The notes below the pieces were generated by a model. It was not told the origin of the DNA. It ran no database searches and saw only the letters and a program-made list of their open reading frames with translations. Shown one piece after another: positions 1-8,350 of a stretch of 64,000 bases of DNA. Each line of letters begins with the position of its first letter. The stretch's first letter is position 1. Source of the DNA: Clostridia bacterium. GTDB lineage: Bacteria > Bacillota_A > Clostridia > Christensenellales > Aristaeellaceae. A program made the translations under genes and the position numbers. The stretch spans positions 1-64,000 of the forward strand of contig BNUH01000006.1 in assembly GCA_025997215.1 (NCBI GenBank). The letters run 5' to 3'.

Positions 1-26
1 GATGGAGTATAGGGGGTGATGCGGAT

Positions 27-371
27 TTGGAGGATCTGATTCAGGCGATACGCGAGGGTTTGCCGATGGCGTGGGCCGGATGGGTGAGCGATGGCGCTCC
101 GGAGCTGCTGCCGTGCGTGCTGCTGCTGGAGCTGGGGCGTTCGACGGCGGTAATTGGCGATAATACGACGCTGCTGATGCGCCAGATAGTGGAGGCGAGG
201 GTTTACGCGGCGGAGCGCGAACGGTGCTCGGCTATGGGCGACTTGGTGGTTGTGTTGGCGCGCAAGTATGGATTCACCTGCACCGAGATACGCGCCCAGG
301 CTGACGGCAAGCTGCGCGGCGTGGCGCTGACGCTGGAGCGTTGGCTGCCGATGAAAGTAGGGGAGGTGTGA
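27..371 (+). CDS. Phage tail terminator-like protein
   Basis: A 114-residue protein starting at TTG; the start is chosen because a strong AGGGGGTG ribosome binding site lies 8 bases upstream. The pattern (N-terminal helix, aromatic/Gly strand AWAGW, a loop with DN followed by RQIVEARVYAA, then a helix and a terminal ALTLERWL strand) resembles the small tail terminator/tail completion proteins of siphophages, which cap the tail tube and contact the head. The next gene, 1 base downstream, looks like the major tail protein, which is the usual gene order and supports the call. The family match is by pattern only. The reading frame is open to the left edge, so a longer upstream start outside the window cannot be excluded. 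Confidence 0.55.
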   Translation: MEDLIQAIREGLPMAWAGWVSDGAPELLPCVLLLELGRSTAVIGDNTTLLMRQIVEARVYAAERERCSAMGDLVVVLARKYGFTCTEIRAQADGKLRGVALTLERWLPMKVGEV

Positions 372-372
372 A

Positions 373-951
373 GTGCGCGCCGATATATTGATGGGATTCA
401 GGGATGTGGCGCTGGCGATGGTCACGCGTGACGATTCGAGTGCGTACGCCTGCCTGGATGCCGTCGCGCTCCCGGCTGCGGTGCGGTTGAGGCGGTCGTG
501 GATGGAGATGAGCCGCGTGACTTACAGCGACGAGGGTATCCGGGAACGTGTGCGCGCGGAGAGCGGAATCGAGGCCGAGCTGCGGCTGGCGGGTATAAAC
601 CCGGTGTTGTTGGCCGAACTGGGGCTGTGGGTGAAGGATGAGGCGGCATGCGTGTACCGCGAAGGCTTGCCGCGCGGCGGCCGAGGTTACTCGCTGAGGT
701 TTGTGGCGGATAGCGCGGACGGGGTCGAATACTGCTGCAAGTATAGGATGTTTTGGGTGGAGAATGTTAGAATGGATGAATTTGTGACGCGGGGCTTTGG
801 TTCGAGCGGGAACACGGGCGCAAATGAATGCGTCATCACTGGGATACTGCGCGCGCCGATGTGCGGCAGGGTTCAATGGTGGGAGACGTTGAGGCTGGAG
901 GCGGGTGAGGATGAGCAGACGCGGCAGGGGTTTCTGATGGGCGGGGAGTAG
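373..951 (+). CDS. Phage major tail (tube) protein, phi13-like
   Basis: A 192-residue protein starting at GTG with a GGGAGGTG site 4-5 bases upstream. The order of elements matches the phi13/TP901-1 type major tail proteins that polymerise into the tail tube: an N-terminal GFRDVALAMVTRDD strand (usually G-hydrophobic-T-x-D), a Y-S-D-E-G segment near residue 54, a central LAELG segment, a YSLRF strand, and a C-terminal DEFVTRGF/TGILRAP portion. It forms a tail module with the preceding gene. The tail assembly chaperone and tape measure genes that normally follow are absent: the next gene is on the other strand and unrelated, so this is the end of a truncated prophage or tail locus. Confidence 0.6.
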   Translation: MRADILMGFRDVALAMVTRDDSSAYACLDAVALPAAVRLRRSWMEMSRVTYSDEGIRERVRAESGIEAELRLAGINPVLLAELGLWVKDEAACVYREGLPRGGRGYSLRFVADSADGVEYCCKYRMFWVENVRMDEFVTRGFGSSGNTGANECVITGILRAPMCGRVQWWETLRLEAGEDEQTRQGFLMGGE

Positions 952-978
952 AGTTGCTTCCTATTTATATACACAAAT

Positions 979-2280
979 TTACGAAAGATTATAGTCGGCG
1001 CGGAATTTCTTGATACGCGTGGCGGTGCGCTTGGATTTTAGCGCGGCGCTGGCTATTTGATCGCAGATGGGCGTGCCGCTGCCGCCGCCTTCGTAGCCGG
1101 GGTCGCCGGGTACCAGCGTGCATGTGCCGACGTCGTCCGTGCCCGCGCCGCTGCTGGTCGGCTTGCGGGAATAGTGGACTATCATATTCAGCGAACCATC
1201 CACGAGGATTGCGCCGTATGGGATGGTCGAGTCGGGCGTCGTCACGCCGTTGGCGCAGACGGTGATCTTGTGCGCCGCGCGCAGGAATGGGTAATTCGTG
1301 TCGGTGGTATTCTGGAACGTCAGGCAGTACGAACCCGGCTGCAAGTAGCCGAAATTCAGCGTGCCGTCGGCGTCCGTGGTCTTGATCTTGCAATACTCGG
1401 GCGTACTGCCTAAGCTCTGCAGCTTGAATGGGATGCTCATCAACGGCTGGCCGGAGTTGATCACCTCTGCGATCAACTGCAGACAGTATTCCTCCTTCTG
1501 ATAGGCTTCGGGTTCTTCATCGCGCGGGATGTCGCCCGAGGCCGTGCCGATGGGATCCTTCACGCAGAAGCAGTTCGTTGGCACGTCTATGCGCGGCTTG
1601 CCGCCGGCCGCTCTGGACGCCGCATAACACGGCGGGTCGTTGACGCCTTGCACGCTAAGTATGGTGCCTGTGGCTTCGTCGGAAACGGTGATGGTTCCGG
1701 CCTCCTCGCTGACGGAGACGATATAGTTGGTCGTATTCTTGGCATAGCCGCTGATGGAGGATGCTTGGGTGAATAGGTAATTCCCGTTCGGCAGCCTGAA
1801 TGACAGGATACCGTCGGCATTGGCCACGGACTTAAGCGTTACCGTGGAGTTGGTGGGGTCGATGCCCTGCAGGACGAAGGCGGTCTTGGGCAGCGGCTTG
1901 GTCGGATCGTCCTCCGCGACGACGGGGAATGTGAACATCGCATAGAACGTTGGCGGCGGCGGCTTCGGCGTAGGCATGGGTTCCAAGGCTATCAGCCGCT
2001 TGGCATCCATGAGCTTGAGCGCGAGCAGGTATTCCAGGTCGCGCGTGGATTCCATGAGGCTGATGACGGAATCGTTGACGCTCAACAGGTCGTTGAAGTC
2101 GGTTTCAGGTCTGTAGTTGGGCGACTCGGGGTCGGCCATCGATGCCGCCAGCTGGATCTTCTCGCCGTCGGCATTCAATATATGCGCTAGCGCCGCTTCC
2201 TCAAGCGCGATGGAGCCGATCAGATTGTTGACGCACTGATCCCGTGATATATTCGACAGGCGGATCTGGGGCATCGACAT
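979..2280 (-). CDS. Signal-less surface protein with SpaA/Cna-B-like domains, spore-surface type
   Basis: 433 residues without a signal peptide. The N-terminus carries a motif I recognise from Clostridia/Bacillus exosporium-type proteins: SIALEEAALAHILNADGEK at about residues 24-42, here followed by a helical segment to about residue 100. Two prealbumin-like (SpaA/Cna-B) domains follow, about 112-215 and 265-380, each with a PLPKTAF or PLMSIPF strand, an ADG turn and a PNGNYLF or PGSYCLTF closing strand. A linker with C-x-C and PRDEEPEAY separates them, and the tail is Gly/Cys rich. AAAGGAGGAG precedes the ATG. It lies 61 bp downstream of the beta-helix gene and is probably co-transcribed. 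A spore coat/exosporium or released surface role is inference; a cytosolic role cannot be excluded. Confidence 0.5.
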   Translation of the reverse strand: MSMPQIRLSNISRDQCVNNLIGSIALEEAALAHILNADGEKIQLAASMADPESPNYRPETDFNDLLSVNDSVISLMESTRDLEYLLALKLMDAKRLIALEPMPTPKPPPPTFYAMFTFPVVAEDDPTKPLPKTAFVLQGIDPTNSTVTLKSVANADGILSFRLPNGNYLFTQASSISGYAKNTTNYIVSVSEEAGTITVSDEATGTILSVQGVNDPPCYAASRAAGGKPRIDVPTNCFCVKDPIGTASGDIPRDEEPEAYQKEEYCLQLIAEVINSGQPLMSIPFKLQSLGSTPEYCKIKTTDADGTLNFGYLQPGSYCLTFQNTTDTNYPFLRAAHKITVCANGVTTPDSTIPYGAILVDGSLNMIVHYSRKPTSSGAGTDDVGTCTLVPGDPGYEGGGSGTPICDQIASAALKSKRTATRIKKFRADYNLS

Positions 2281-2341
2281 CGACGGCTCCTCCTTTTCTC
2301 GAGAAATTGAGAAATAACGCGGGGAGTGAGAGTTAATGGGT

Positions 2342-4066
2342 TTAATGATACATGGAATCGGTTCCGTCAGGCGTCTGACTGGAGATGGTCATGCCCAGCA
2401 TTTTCAGGGATTCTAACTCTGCCCTTTCGTCGTCGGTCTCGCGGTATGCGCCGCAATCGTTAGCGTTGGTCTTTGCCGAGCAGTCCAGCGCCTCGATGCA
2501 TAGGCCGCAGCGGTTCATTGTCCAGGTAGGCGCGGTGCAGCTGGAGTTGTAGCCGTTGAATCGGTTCGTGGTGCTGCCGGTCTCCTGGGCCTTAGTGATG
2601 TTGAGGGTCGTGCCGCTGCCATGCCCGCCGCCGTATAGCTTCATATCGGGCACTGCGGTGTTGTCGTGGATGTTATTGATTAGGTAGGTCGTCGATCCGG
2701 TGGCCGACACCCCGCCGATGATGCGGTTGACGCCTGTATTCCCAGCGCCGACCAGCAGGATACCCGCGTGGTTATTATCTATAGAAATCCTATACGTGTT
2801 TCCTGTGGCCTGGCTGATGTAGCCGACGATGCCTCCGGCATACTGGCCGGAGTAGCTGCCGTTGCCAGTGCCAATCTCCACAGTCTCGGCGCAGTTGCGG
2901 TTCCGCTCGATGGTTACGGGGCCGTTTATGCTGGTGATATAACCGACTACACCGCCGACATACTGCGCGTCGCCGCGGATGTTCGACGCGGCGCGGTTCT
3001 CCAGGATATCGATGGCGCAGTTGCTAGCCGCGATGTATCCGCATATCCCGCCGATGTAGTCGCCGCCAGCAAGGTCGGCCTTGTTGACATTGCCCGTGAC
3101 CCTCATGGGGACGCTGGCATAATAGGAATAGGTCGTGCCCATATGCCCGGCGATGCCGCCCGCGTGTCCTGAACCCTTGCCCAACACCAGGTTGCCCTCG
3201 TTCACATTGTCGAGCACATCGCCGTGGTCGTACTGGCCGACGATGCCGCCGCTGTCGTTGACGAAGCTGCTGGATGCCTTGCCATTGATGTCATAACTGC
3301 CTAACCCCTGCAGGAAACCCGACGCGGTGTTGAAGCATTGCTGGATGTTTCCGCTGATCATCCAGCCGCATATGCCGCCCAACTGCTGATAGCCCAGCAG
3401 GGTGGCCTGATTGGTGCAGTTCATGAAGGTGCTGTTCTCGCTGATGCCAGCAATACCGCCCAGGTTCGAGCCGAAGAAGGTTACGCTGCCGTGGGAGACG
3501 CAGTTGGTGAATTTGCAATCGACAGCCCAGGTGACAAAGCAGCCCATGCTTTGGGACGCATACACGCGCCGCACTTCCGTGCTGCCGCTTTTTATTACAA
3601 GGTTTACATAATCTGGGTTTGAGGAATAAGCGTAAATATCCGAGTACACGTGCAGATCGTTGATGATTAGGTTTGTGATCTGCGTGGGGCTTGGCGTATA
3701 GGTCGTAGTTGTCCCATTGTCGTTGGGGTCGGGGGCGGTGTTGACGGCCTTGGCGCCGTTGGGATCAAGCGGGATACCGTTGATCGGGATGGTAGGCGCG
3801 TTGATATTGGTAGGCGTCCACATGCCGAACAAAGGCCGGGTCAATTTATAAAAATCCGTGCCGATGGAATAATTGCGGACTTCATTGGTATCCGGATCGG
3901 TATAGGAGCTGCTGTTGATGGTCAGGTTGCCATGCGTAACGGGACGCCAGGTTCCCTTCACATCTATATTAACGCGCAGGTTGAACACATCGCCCGCGCC
4001 AGCGTTCTGCAGCTGGGTGTTCAGCGCATCCCAGTTATTCTGGGTGATCGAGTATGTATTGGGCAT
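2342..4066 (-). CDS. GLUG-type right-handed beta-helix protein without signal peptide
   Basis: 574 residues. After an N-terminal domain (about 1-120) comes a run of GLUG-like coils between about residues 180 and 470, visible as repeated GGI-x-G and GGVVGY / GGIVGY / GGICGY turns every 30-45 residues with Asn-rich strands, as expected of a parallel beta-helix. The C-terminus is Cys rich (CGLCIEALDC, then NDC). No signal peptide or sortase motif is visible. It is the first gene of a probable two-gene operon with the SpaA-like protein downstream, divergent from the ABC-F copy. A GGGGGAG motif lies about 10 bases before ATG. Such proteins usually serve surface adhesion or matrix roles; without a secretion signal, assembly onto spores is a plausible inference. 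Confidence 0.5.
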   Translation of the reverse strand: MPNTYSITQNNWDALNTQLQNAGAGDVFNLRVNIDVKGTWRPVTHGNLTINSSSYTDPDTNEVRNYSIGTDFYKLTRPLFGMWTPTNINAPTIPINGIPLDPNGAKAVNTAPDPNDNGTTTTYTPSPTQITNLIINDLHVYSDIYAYSSNPDYVNLVIKSGSTEVRRVYASQSMGCFVTWAVDCKFTNCVSHGSVTFFGSNLGGIAGISENSTFMNCTNQATLLGYQQLGGICGWMISGNIQQCFNTASGFLQGLGSYDINGKASSSFVNDSGGIVGQYDHGDVLDNVNEGNLVLGKGSGHAGGIAGHMGTTYSYYASVPMRVTGNVNKADLAGGDYIGGICGYIAASNCAIDILENRAASNIRGDAQYVGGVVGYITSINGPVTIERNRNCAETVEIGTGNGSYSGQYAGGIVGYISQATGNTYRISIDNNHAGILLVGAGNTGVNRIIGGVSATGSTTYLINNIHDNTAVPDMKLYGGGHGSGTTLNITKAQETGSTTNRFNGYNSSCTAPTWTMNRCGLCIEALDCSAKTNANDCGAYRETDDERAELESLKMLGMTISSQTPDGTDSMYH

Positions 4067-4079
4067 AACTTATCCACTC

Positions 4080-5375
4080 CCCCAATCCTCTGGTTGGTCT
4101 AGTGTACTGTATGGAGGTGTTCAGGCGGTGTGAGTGGCGGACAGGGCGGGGGTTGTGTATATTTGCCCTATCATGTACAATACCTCTATGATTTTGCTAA
4201 GCGTCCAGAATTTGCGCAAGGGGTTTGGCGCGCGGGAGGTGCTGCGCGAGGTAAACCTGACGCTGCAGTCCGGCCAGCGGATGGGGCTGGTCGGCGTAAA
4301 CGGCTGCGGCAAGACGACATTATTGAAGATACTCGCCGGAGAGGATGGTCCCGACGGCGGGGTTTTGGCATACGGCAAGGGCTTGCGCGTGGGATATATG
4401 CGCCAGAATGCGGAGCTGGCCGACAGCGCGACGGTGTGGTCCACGCTGGAGGCCGTGTTCGCGCCAGTATTCCGAATGGAGGAGAAGCTCCGCGCGCTGG
4501 AATCGCAGATGGCCGAGCCGCAGAACGCCGGAGACGCTGTGAAGCTGGATCGGCTGGCACGGGATTACCAGCGGATGACGGACGCGTTTGAGGATGCGGA
4601 CGGGTACGCGTGGCGCAGTTCCATAGCGGGAATGCTGGTTGGGCTGGGATTCAGCCGTCCGCAATTCGACCAGCCTGTCGAGCAGCTGTCGGGCGGAGAG
4701 CGGACGCGGTTGTTTTTAGCGAAGCTGCTGCTGGAGAAGCCGGACATATTGCTGCTGGATGAGCCGACGAACCACCTGGATCTAGAAGCGTTATCATGGC
4801 TGGAGGGATATCTGACATCCGGCAGCGGTTCGCACATGGCGATGATAGTCGTCTCGCACGACCGATATTTTCTGGATGCCGTGTGTACGGACGTGGCCGA
4901 GATGCTGTTCGGGCGGGTGGAGGTGTACGGCGGGAATTATACGCGCTTCCAGCAGTTGAGAGCGGAACAGTTCGAGTTGAGGCAGCGCGCATATGATAAG
5001 CAGCAGAAGGAGATAGCGCGGCAGGAGGCCATAATAACGCGTTATCGTCAGTACAACCAGGAGTGGTCCATCCGCAAGGCCAAGACGCGCGAGCACGTCC
5101 TCGAACGCATGGAGCGGCTGAATAAGCCGCGCGACGAACGCACCGCGCGATTCTCATTCAGGACGAATCGGCGCACGGGCGACGACGTGCTGATAGCGCG
5201 CGGTTTAGCGAAGAGTTACGGCGAGAGGGTGCTGTATGAGAATCTGGATATACACATTCGAGCTGGTGAACGTATCGTTCTGATCGGGCCGAACGGTGCG
5301 GGCAAGACTACTTTATTGGAGACATTAATCCGGCGGCTTGAACCGGACGCGGGTACGATCCGTCTGGGCGCGAAC
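4080..5375 (+). repeat. Left copy of a 1296-bp direct duplication (ABC-F gene 5' part and promoter)
   Basis: Positions 4080-5375 repeat at 5432-6727 with an offset of exactly 1352; the encoded protein is identical throughout and I saw no differing base. The unit contains the intergenic promoter region and the first 396 codons of the ABC-F gene. The break points are CGAAC (right end) and a C-run (left end). Confidence 0.93.
4153..4181 (+). promoter_or_regulatory. Promoter of the truncated ABC-F copy
   Basis: TTGTGT (4153-4158), 17-bp spacer, TACAAT (4176-4181). The ATG at 4188 begins only 6 bases after the -10 box, so transcription should start at or next to the start codon. Identical to the promoter at 5505-5533. 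Confidence 0.5.
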
Positions 5376-5408
5376 TGTTCCGCTCTCAACTGCTGGAAGC
5401 GCGTATAA
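4188..5408 (+). pseudogene. Truncated duplicate of ABC-F ATPase
   Basis: The first 396 residues match the intact protein encoded at 5540-7474: first Walker A (GVNGCGKTT, residues 36-44), LSGGE (167-171), Walker B with DEPTNH, the inter-domain linker, and the second Walker A (near 367-374). The frame then runs into the inverted fragment and ends after CSALNCWKRV. It lacks the second signature, second Walker B and the C-terminal coiled coil, so it should not form the two-site ABC-F fold. It keeps the promoter and could still be expressed as a 406-residue product. It is either a true rearrangement scar or an assembly artefact. Confidence 0.85.
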
Positions 5409-5434
5409 TTCCCGCCGTACACCTCCACCCGCCC
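5371..5434 (-). repeat. 56-bp inverted fragment of the ABC-F gene between the two direct copies
   Basis: Bases 5376-5431 are the exact reverse complement of 4914-4969, an internal piece of the ABC-F gene (also present at 6266-6321). At the left junction CGAAC (5371-5375) is shared by both parents, and at the right junction CCC (5432-5434) is shared, giving 5-nt and 3-nt microhomologies. The result is a duplication-inversion-duplication structure. Confidence 0.92.
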
Positions 5435-6727
5435 CAATCCTCTGGTTGGTCTAGTGTACTGTATGGAGGTGTTCAGGCGGTGTGAGTGGCGGACAGGGCG
5501 GGGGTTGTGTATATTTGCCCTATCATGTACAATACCTCTATGATTTTGCTAAGCGTCCAGAATTTGCGCAAGGGGTTTGGCGCGCGGGAGGTGCTGCGCG
5601 AGGTAAACCTGACGCTGCAGTCCGGCCAGCGGATGGGGCTGGTCGGCGTAAACGGCTGCGGCAAGACGACATTATTGAAGATACTCGCCGGAGAGGATGG
5701 TCCCGACGGCGGGGTTTTGGCATACGGCAAGGGCTTGCGCGTGGGATATATGCGCCAGAATGCGGAGCTGGCCGACAGCGCGACGGTGTGGTCCACGCTG
5801 GAGGCCGTGTTCGCGCCAGTATTCCGAATGGAGGAGAAGCTCCGCGCGCTGGAATCGCAGATGGCCGAGCCGCAGAACGCCGGAGACGCTGTGAAGCTGG
5901 ATCGGCTGGCACGGGATTACCAGCGGATGACGGACGCGTTTGAGGATGCGGACGGGTACGCGTGGCGCAGTTCCATAGCGGGAATGCTGGTTGGGCTGGG
6001 ATTCAGCCGTCCGCAATTCGACCAGCCTGTCGAGCAGCTGTCGGGCGGAGAGCGGACGCGGTTGTTTTTAGCGAAGCTGCTGCTGGAGAAGCCGGACATA
6101 TTGCTGCTGGATGAGCCGACGAACCACCTGGATCTAGAAGCGTTATCATGGCTGGAGGGATATCTGACATCCGGCAGCGGTTCGCACATGGCGATGATAG
6201 TCGTCTCGCACGACCGATATTTTCTGGATGCCGTGTGTACGGACGTGGCCGAGATGCTGTTCGGGCGGGTGGAGGTGTACGGCGGGAATTATACGCGCTT
6301 CCAGCAGTTGAGAGCGGAACAGTTCGAGTTGAGGCAGCGCGCATATGATAAGCAGCAGAAGGAGATAGCGCGGCAGGAGGCCATAATAACGCGTTATCGT
6401 CAGTACAACCAGGAGTGGTCCATCCGCAAGGCCAAGACGCGCGAGCACGTCCTCGAACGCATGGAGCGGCTGAATAAGCCGCGCGACGAACGCACCGCGC
6501 GATTCTCATTCAGGACGAATCGGCGCACGGGCGACGACGTGCTGATAGCGCGCGGTTTAGCGAAGAGTTACGGCGAGAGGGTGCTGTATGAGAATCTGGA
6601 TATACACATTCGAGCTGGTGAACGTATCGTTCTGATCGGGCCGAACGGTGCGGGCAAGACTACTTTATTGGAGACATTAATCCGGCGGCTTGAACCGGAC
6701 GCGGGTACGATCCGTCTGGGCGCGAAC
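5432..6727 (+). repeat. Right copy of the 1296-bp direct duplication
   Basis: Second copy of the unit at 4080-5375. This copy continues into the rest of the ABC-F gene, so it belongs to the intact locus. It carries its own promoter and the end of the intergenic region. Confidence 0.93.
5505..5533 (+). promoter_or_regulatory. Promoter of intact ABC-F gene, probably leaderless
   Basis: TTGTGT (5505-5510), 17-bp spacer, TACAAT (5528-5533). The ATG at 5540 follows after ACCTCT with no Shine-Dalgarno motif. This supports the ATG at 5540 over the upstream in-frame GTG at 5486, which lies before the promoter. Confidence 0.5.
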
Positions 6728-7474
6728 GTGGATATCGGGTATTACGACCAGCTGCAGTCGGGTTTACATCCGGATAAGACGGTGCTGGACGAGGTGTGGG
6801 ATAGGTTCCGGCGGATGGAGCAGACGGACGTGCGCGGCGCGCTGGGGCTGTTTCTATTCACGGGCGACGACGTGTTCCAGCCGATCAGCACGCTGTCCGG
6901 CGGCGAGAAGGGCCGCGTTGCGCTGACGATATTGATGCTGCGGCGGGATAACTTCCTGCTGCTGGACGAGCCGACGAACCATCTGGATATGGACGCGCGC
7001 GAGGTTTTGGAGCAGACGCTGGCTGATTTTGAAGGCACGCTGCTCGCCATATCGCATGACCGTTACTTCATCAACCGGATTGCGGATCGGGTGCTGGAGT
7101 TGACGCCGGATGGACTGGTGGAATATTTAGGGAATTATGACGATTATTTGGCCAAGAAGGAGCGGCGGACTCCCGCCGACGATGCGGACACGCCGGGGAT
7201 TACGCGCACCGAATTGGCTAAGAGGCGTAAGAAGGAACGCGCGGAACAGGAGCGTGCCCGCGCGTTGAAGGAACGTATATCCCGGATGGAATCCGACATC
7301 GACGATTTGGAGAAGCGGATCGCCGAGTTGGAGGCGCTGCTGGCCGATCCCGCGCTGTACGAGAATTCAGCGCGGGCTGCGGATGCGGCCAAGGAGCATA
7401 ACCAATTGAATGAACTGCTCGCCGAGCGCATGTCCGAATGGGAGCTTGCCTCACGGGGCGACGGCGCGGAGTAA
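5540..7474 (+). CDS. ABC-F family ATPase (ribosome-associated translation factor type)
   Basis: 644 residues with two ABC domains and no membrane segments. Domain 1 has Walker A GCGKTT (residues 39-44), LSGGERTR (167-174), Walker B LLLDEP (188-193) and SHDRYF. A basic, helical inter-domain linker (about 255-330) corresponds to the P-site tRNA interaction motif. Domain 2 has Walker A GAGKTT (370-375), LSGGEKGR (452-459), LLLDEPTNHLD (474-484) and SHDRYF. A charged coiled-coil tail follows (about 555-620, KRRKKERAEQERAR onward). These features fit ABC-F proteins that act on ribosomes in translation or antibiotic protection (EttA/Uup/YdiF type); the subtype is not resolved. The preceding truncated copy shares its first 396 residues. 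Confidence 0.9.
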   Translation: MILLSVQNLRKGFGAREVLREVNLTLQSGQRMGLVGVNGCGKTTLLKILAGEDGPDGGVLAYGKGLRVGYMRQNAELADSATVWSTLEAVFAPVFRMEEKLRALESQMAEPQNAGDAVKLDRLARDYQRMTDAFEDADGYAWRSSIAGMLVGLGFSRPQFDQPVEQLSGGERTRLFLAKLLLEKPDILLLDEPTNHLDLEALSWLEGYLTSGSGSHMAMIVVSHDRYFLDAVCTDVAEMLFGRVEVYGGNYTRFQQLRAEQFELRQRAYDKQQKEIARQEAIITRYRQYNQEWSIRKAKTREHVLERMERLNKPRDERTARFSFRTNRRTGDDVLIARGLAKSYGERVLYENLDIHIRAGERIVLIGPNGAGKTTLLETLIRRLEPDAGTIRLGANVDIGYYDQLQSGLHPDKTVLDEVWDRFRRMEQTDVRGALGLFLFTGDDVFQPISTLSGGEKGRVALTILMLRRDNFLLLDEPTNHLDMDAREVLEQTLADFEGTLLAISHDRYFINRIADRVLELTPDGLVEYLGNYDDYLAKKERRTPADDADTPGITRTELAKRRKKERAEQERARALKERISRMESDIDDLEKRIAELEALLADPALYENSARAADAAKEHNQLNELLAERMSEWELASRGDGAE

Positions 7475-8350
7475 TTATATAGCCTTAAGAATTATACACA
7501 CCAATGTGTTTTCACCGTCGACGAGCATGCCCAACCTGACGTCCTCGCGGTCGTACCAAAGGATTTCACCCTCAGGCAACAGTTGGTAGTAGGATGCATC
7601 CTCGCCGATGGGTTCGCGCGCGTCGGGTTCACCCAACAAATCGAGCACAGCCTGCTCGTCCGACACGCCGACGCACAGCCCGTCGTAATCCAGCCGCGCC
7701 GCGCGAATCTCGATGATTTCGCCCGTACCCGTCGGATCGTCGCGGCTGGTGAGTATGGTTACGCCGCGGAAACGCGCGTCCTCCAAGCGGTATGCCTGGC
7801 TGGTTTCAGTGAAGTCGGACTCCTTACCGCCGCCATAGATCAGCGCGAGGCGTTCAAGTTCGTCGCCTAGGGATACGGGGATCCCTGGCAGCGCGAGTGG
7901 GTTCGGCTCGGATTCGGCTTCGATCCGGGCTGACTGTGCGCGCTCGTGGATCCCTTCGACGAATTCAGCATCGTACAGCCCTTCCAGTTCATACCAGTTG
8001 AACTGATACGCGCCGGGTCTGCCGGAGAATGTCGATAAGCGGTCGATTGGATAGCGGATTATTACGCCGTACTCGTCCACCTCCCAGTTGTCCAGAGGCA
8101 GCGGCGTGACGGTGCGGTTTTCCATATAGGCGTTGCCATTTTCCGTCATGTCGCGCTCGGCGATGGATTCCATTGCGGCGATCGCGGCGTCAGGGTCGGG
8201 GAATATGTCCGCGATGGCGTAGGATTCGCCGGATGTTAAGTCCAGAACAGGCAAAGTGAGTGCTGTAGGCTCGTCCTGCGCGATTGCGGCGGCGCACATC
8301 ATCACCAATACGATACAGATTAAACTCGTCCATAACGCTTTTCTTTTCAT
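7475..8350 (-). CDS. Secreted protein, DUF3298/RsiV-like C-terminus possible
   Basis: 291 residues with a clear signal peptide (KRK, hydrophobic core, cleavage near AIA-QD at about residue 24). The middle contains NWEVDEYGVIIRYPIDRLS, then PGAYQFNWYELEG, reminiscent of the DUF3298-type domain seen in anti-sigma factors and lipoproteins, which often has GxxFYFxPYEIAPYAxG. A second region, FRGVTILTSRDD to PEGEILWYDREDVRLG, looks like a self-contained beta domain. The ATG overlaps the TGA of the PlsY gene (ATGA), so the two are translationally coupled; a role in envelope or lipid homeostasis is inferred from context only. Specific function unknown. Confidence 0.6.
   Translation of the reverse strand: MKRKALWTSLICIVLVMMCAAAIAQDEPTALTLPVLDLTSGESYAIADIFPDPDAAIAAMESIAERDMTENGNAYMENRTVTPLPLDNWEVDEYGVIIRYPIDRLSTFSGRPGAYQFNWYELEGLYDAEFVEGIHERAQSARIEAESEPNPLALPGIPVSLGDELERLALIYGGGKESDFTETSQAYRLEDARFRGVTILTSRDDPTGTGEIIEIRAARLDYDGLCVGVSDEQAVLDLLGEPDAREPIGEDASYYQLLPEGEILWYDREDVRLGMLVDGENTLVCIILKAI

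Noticed and set aside
5486..5539. Longer ABC-F N-terminus from GTG at 5486
   Set aside because: It lies upstream of the promoter and shows no protein homology pattern; the motif-based start at 5540 fits better.
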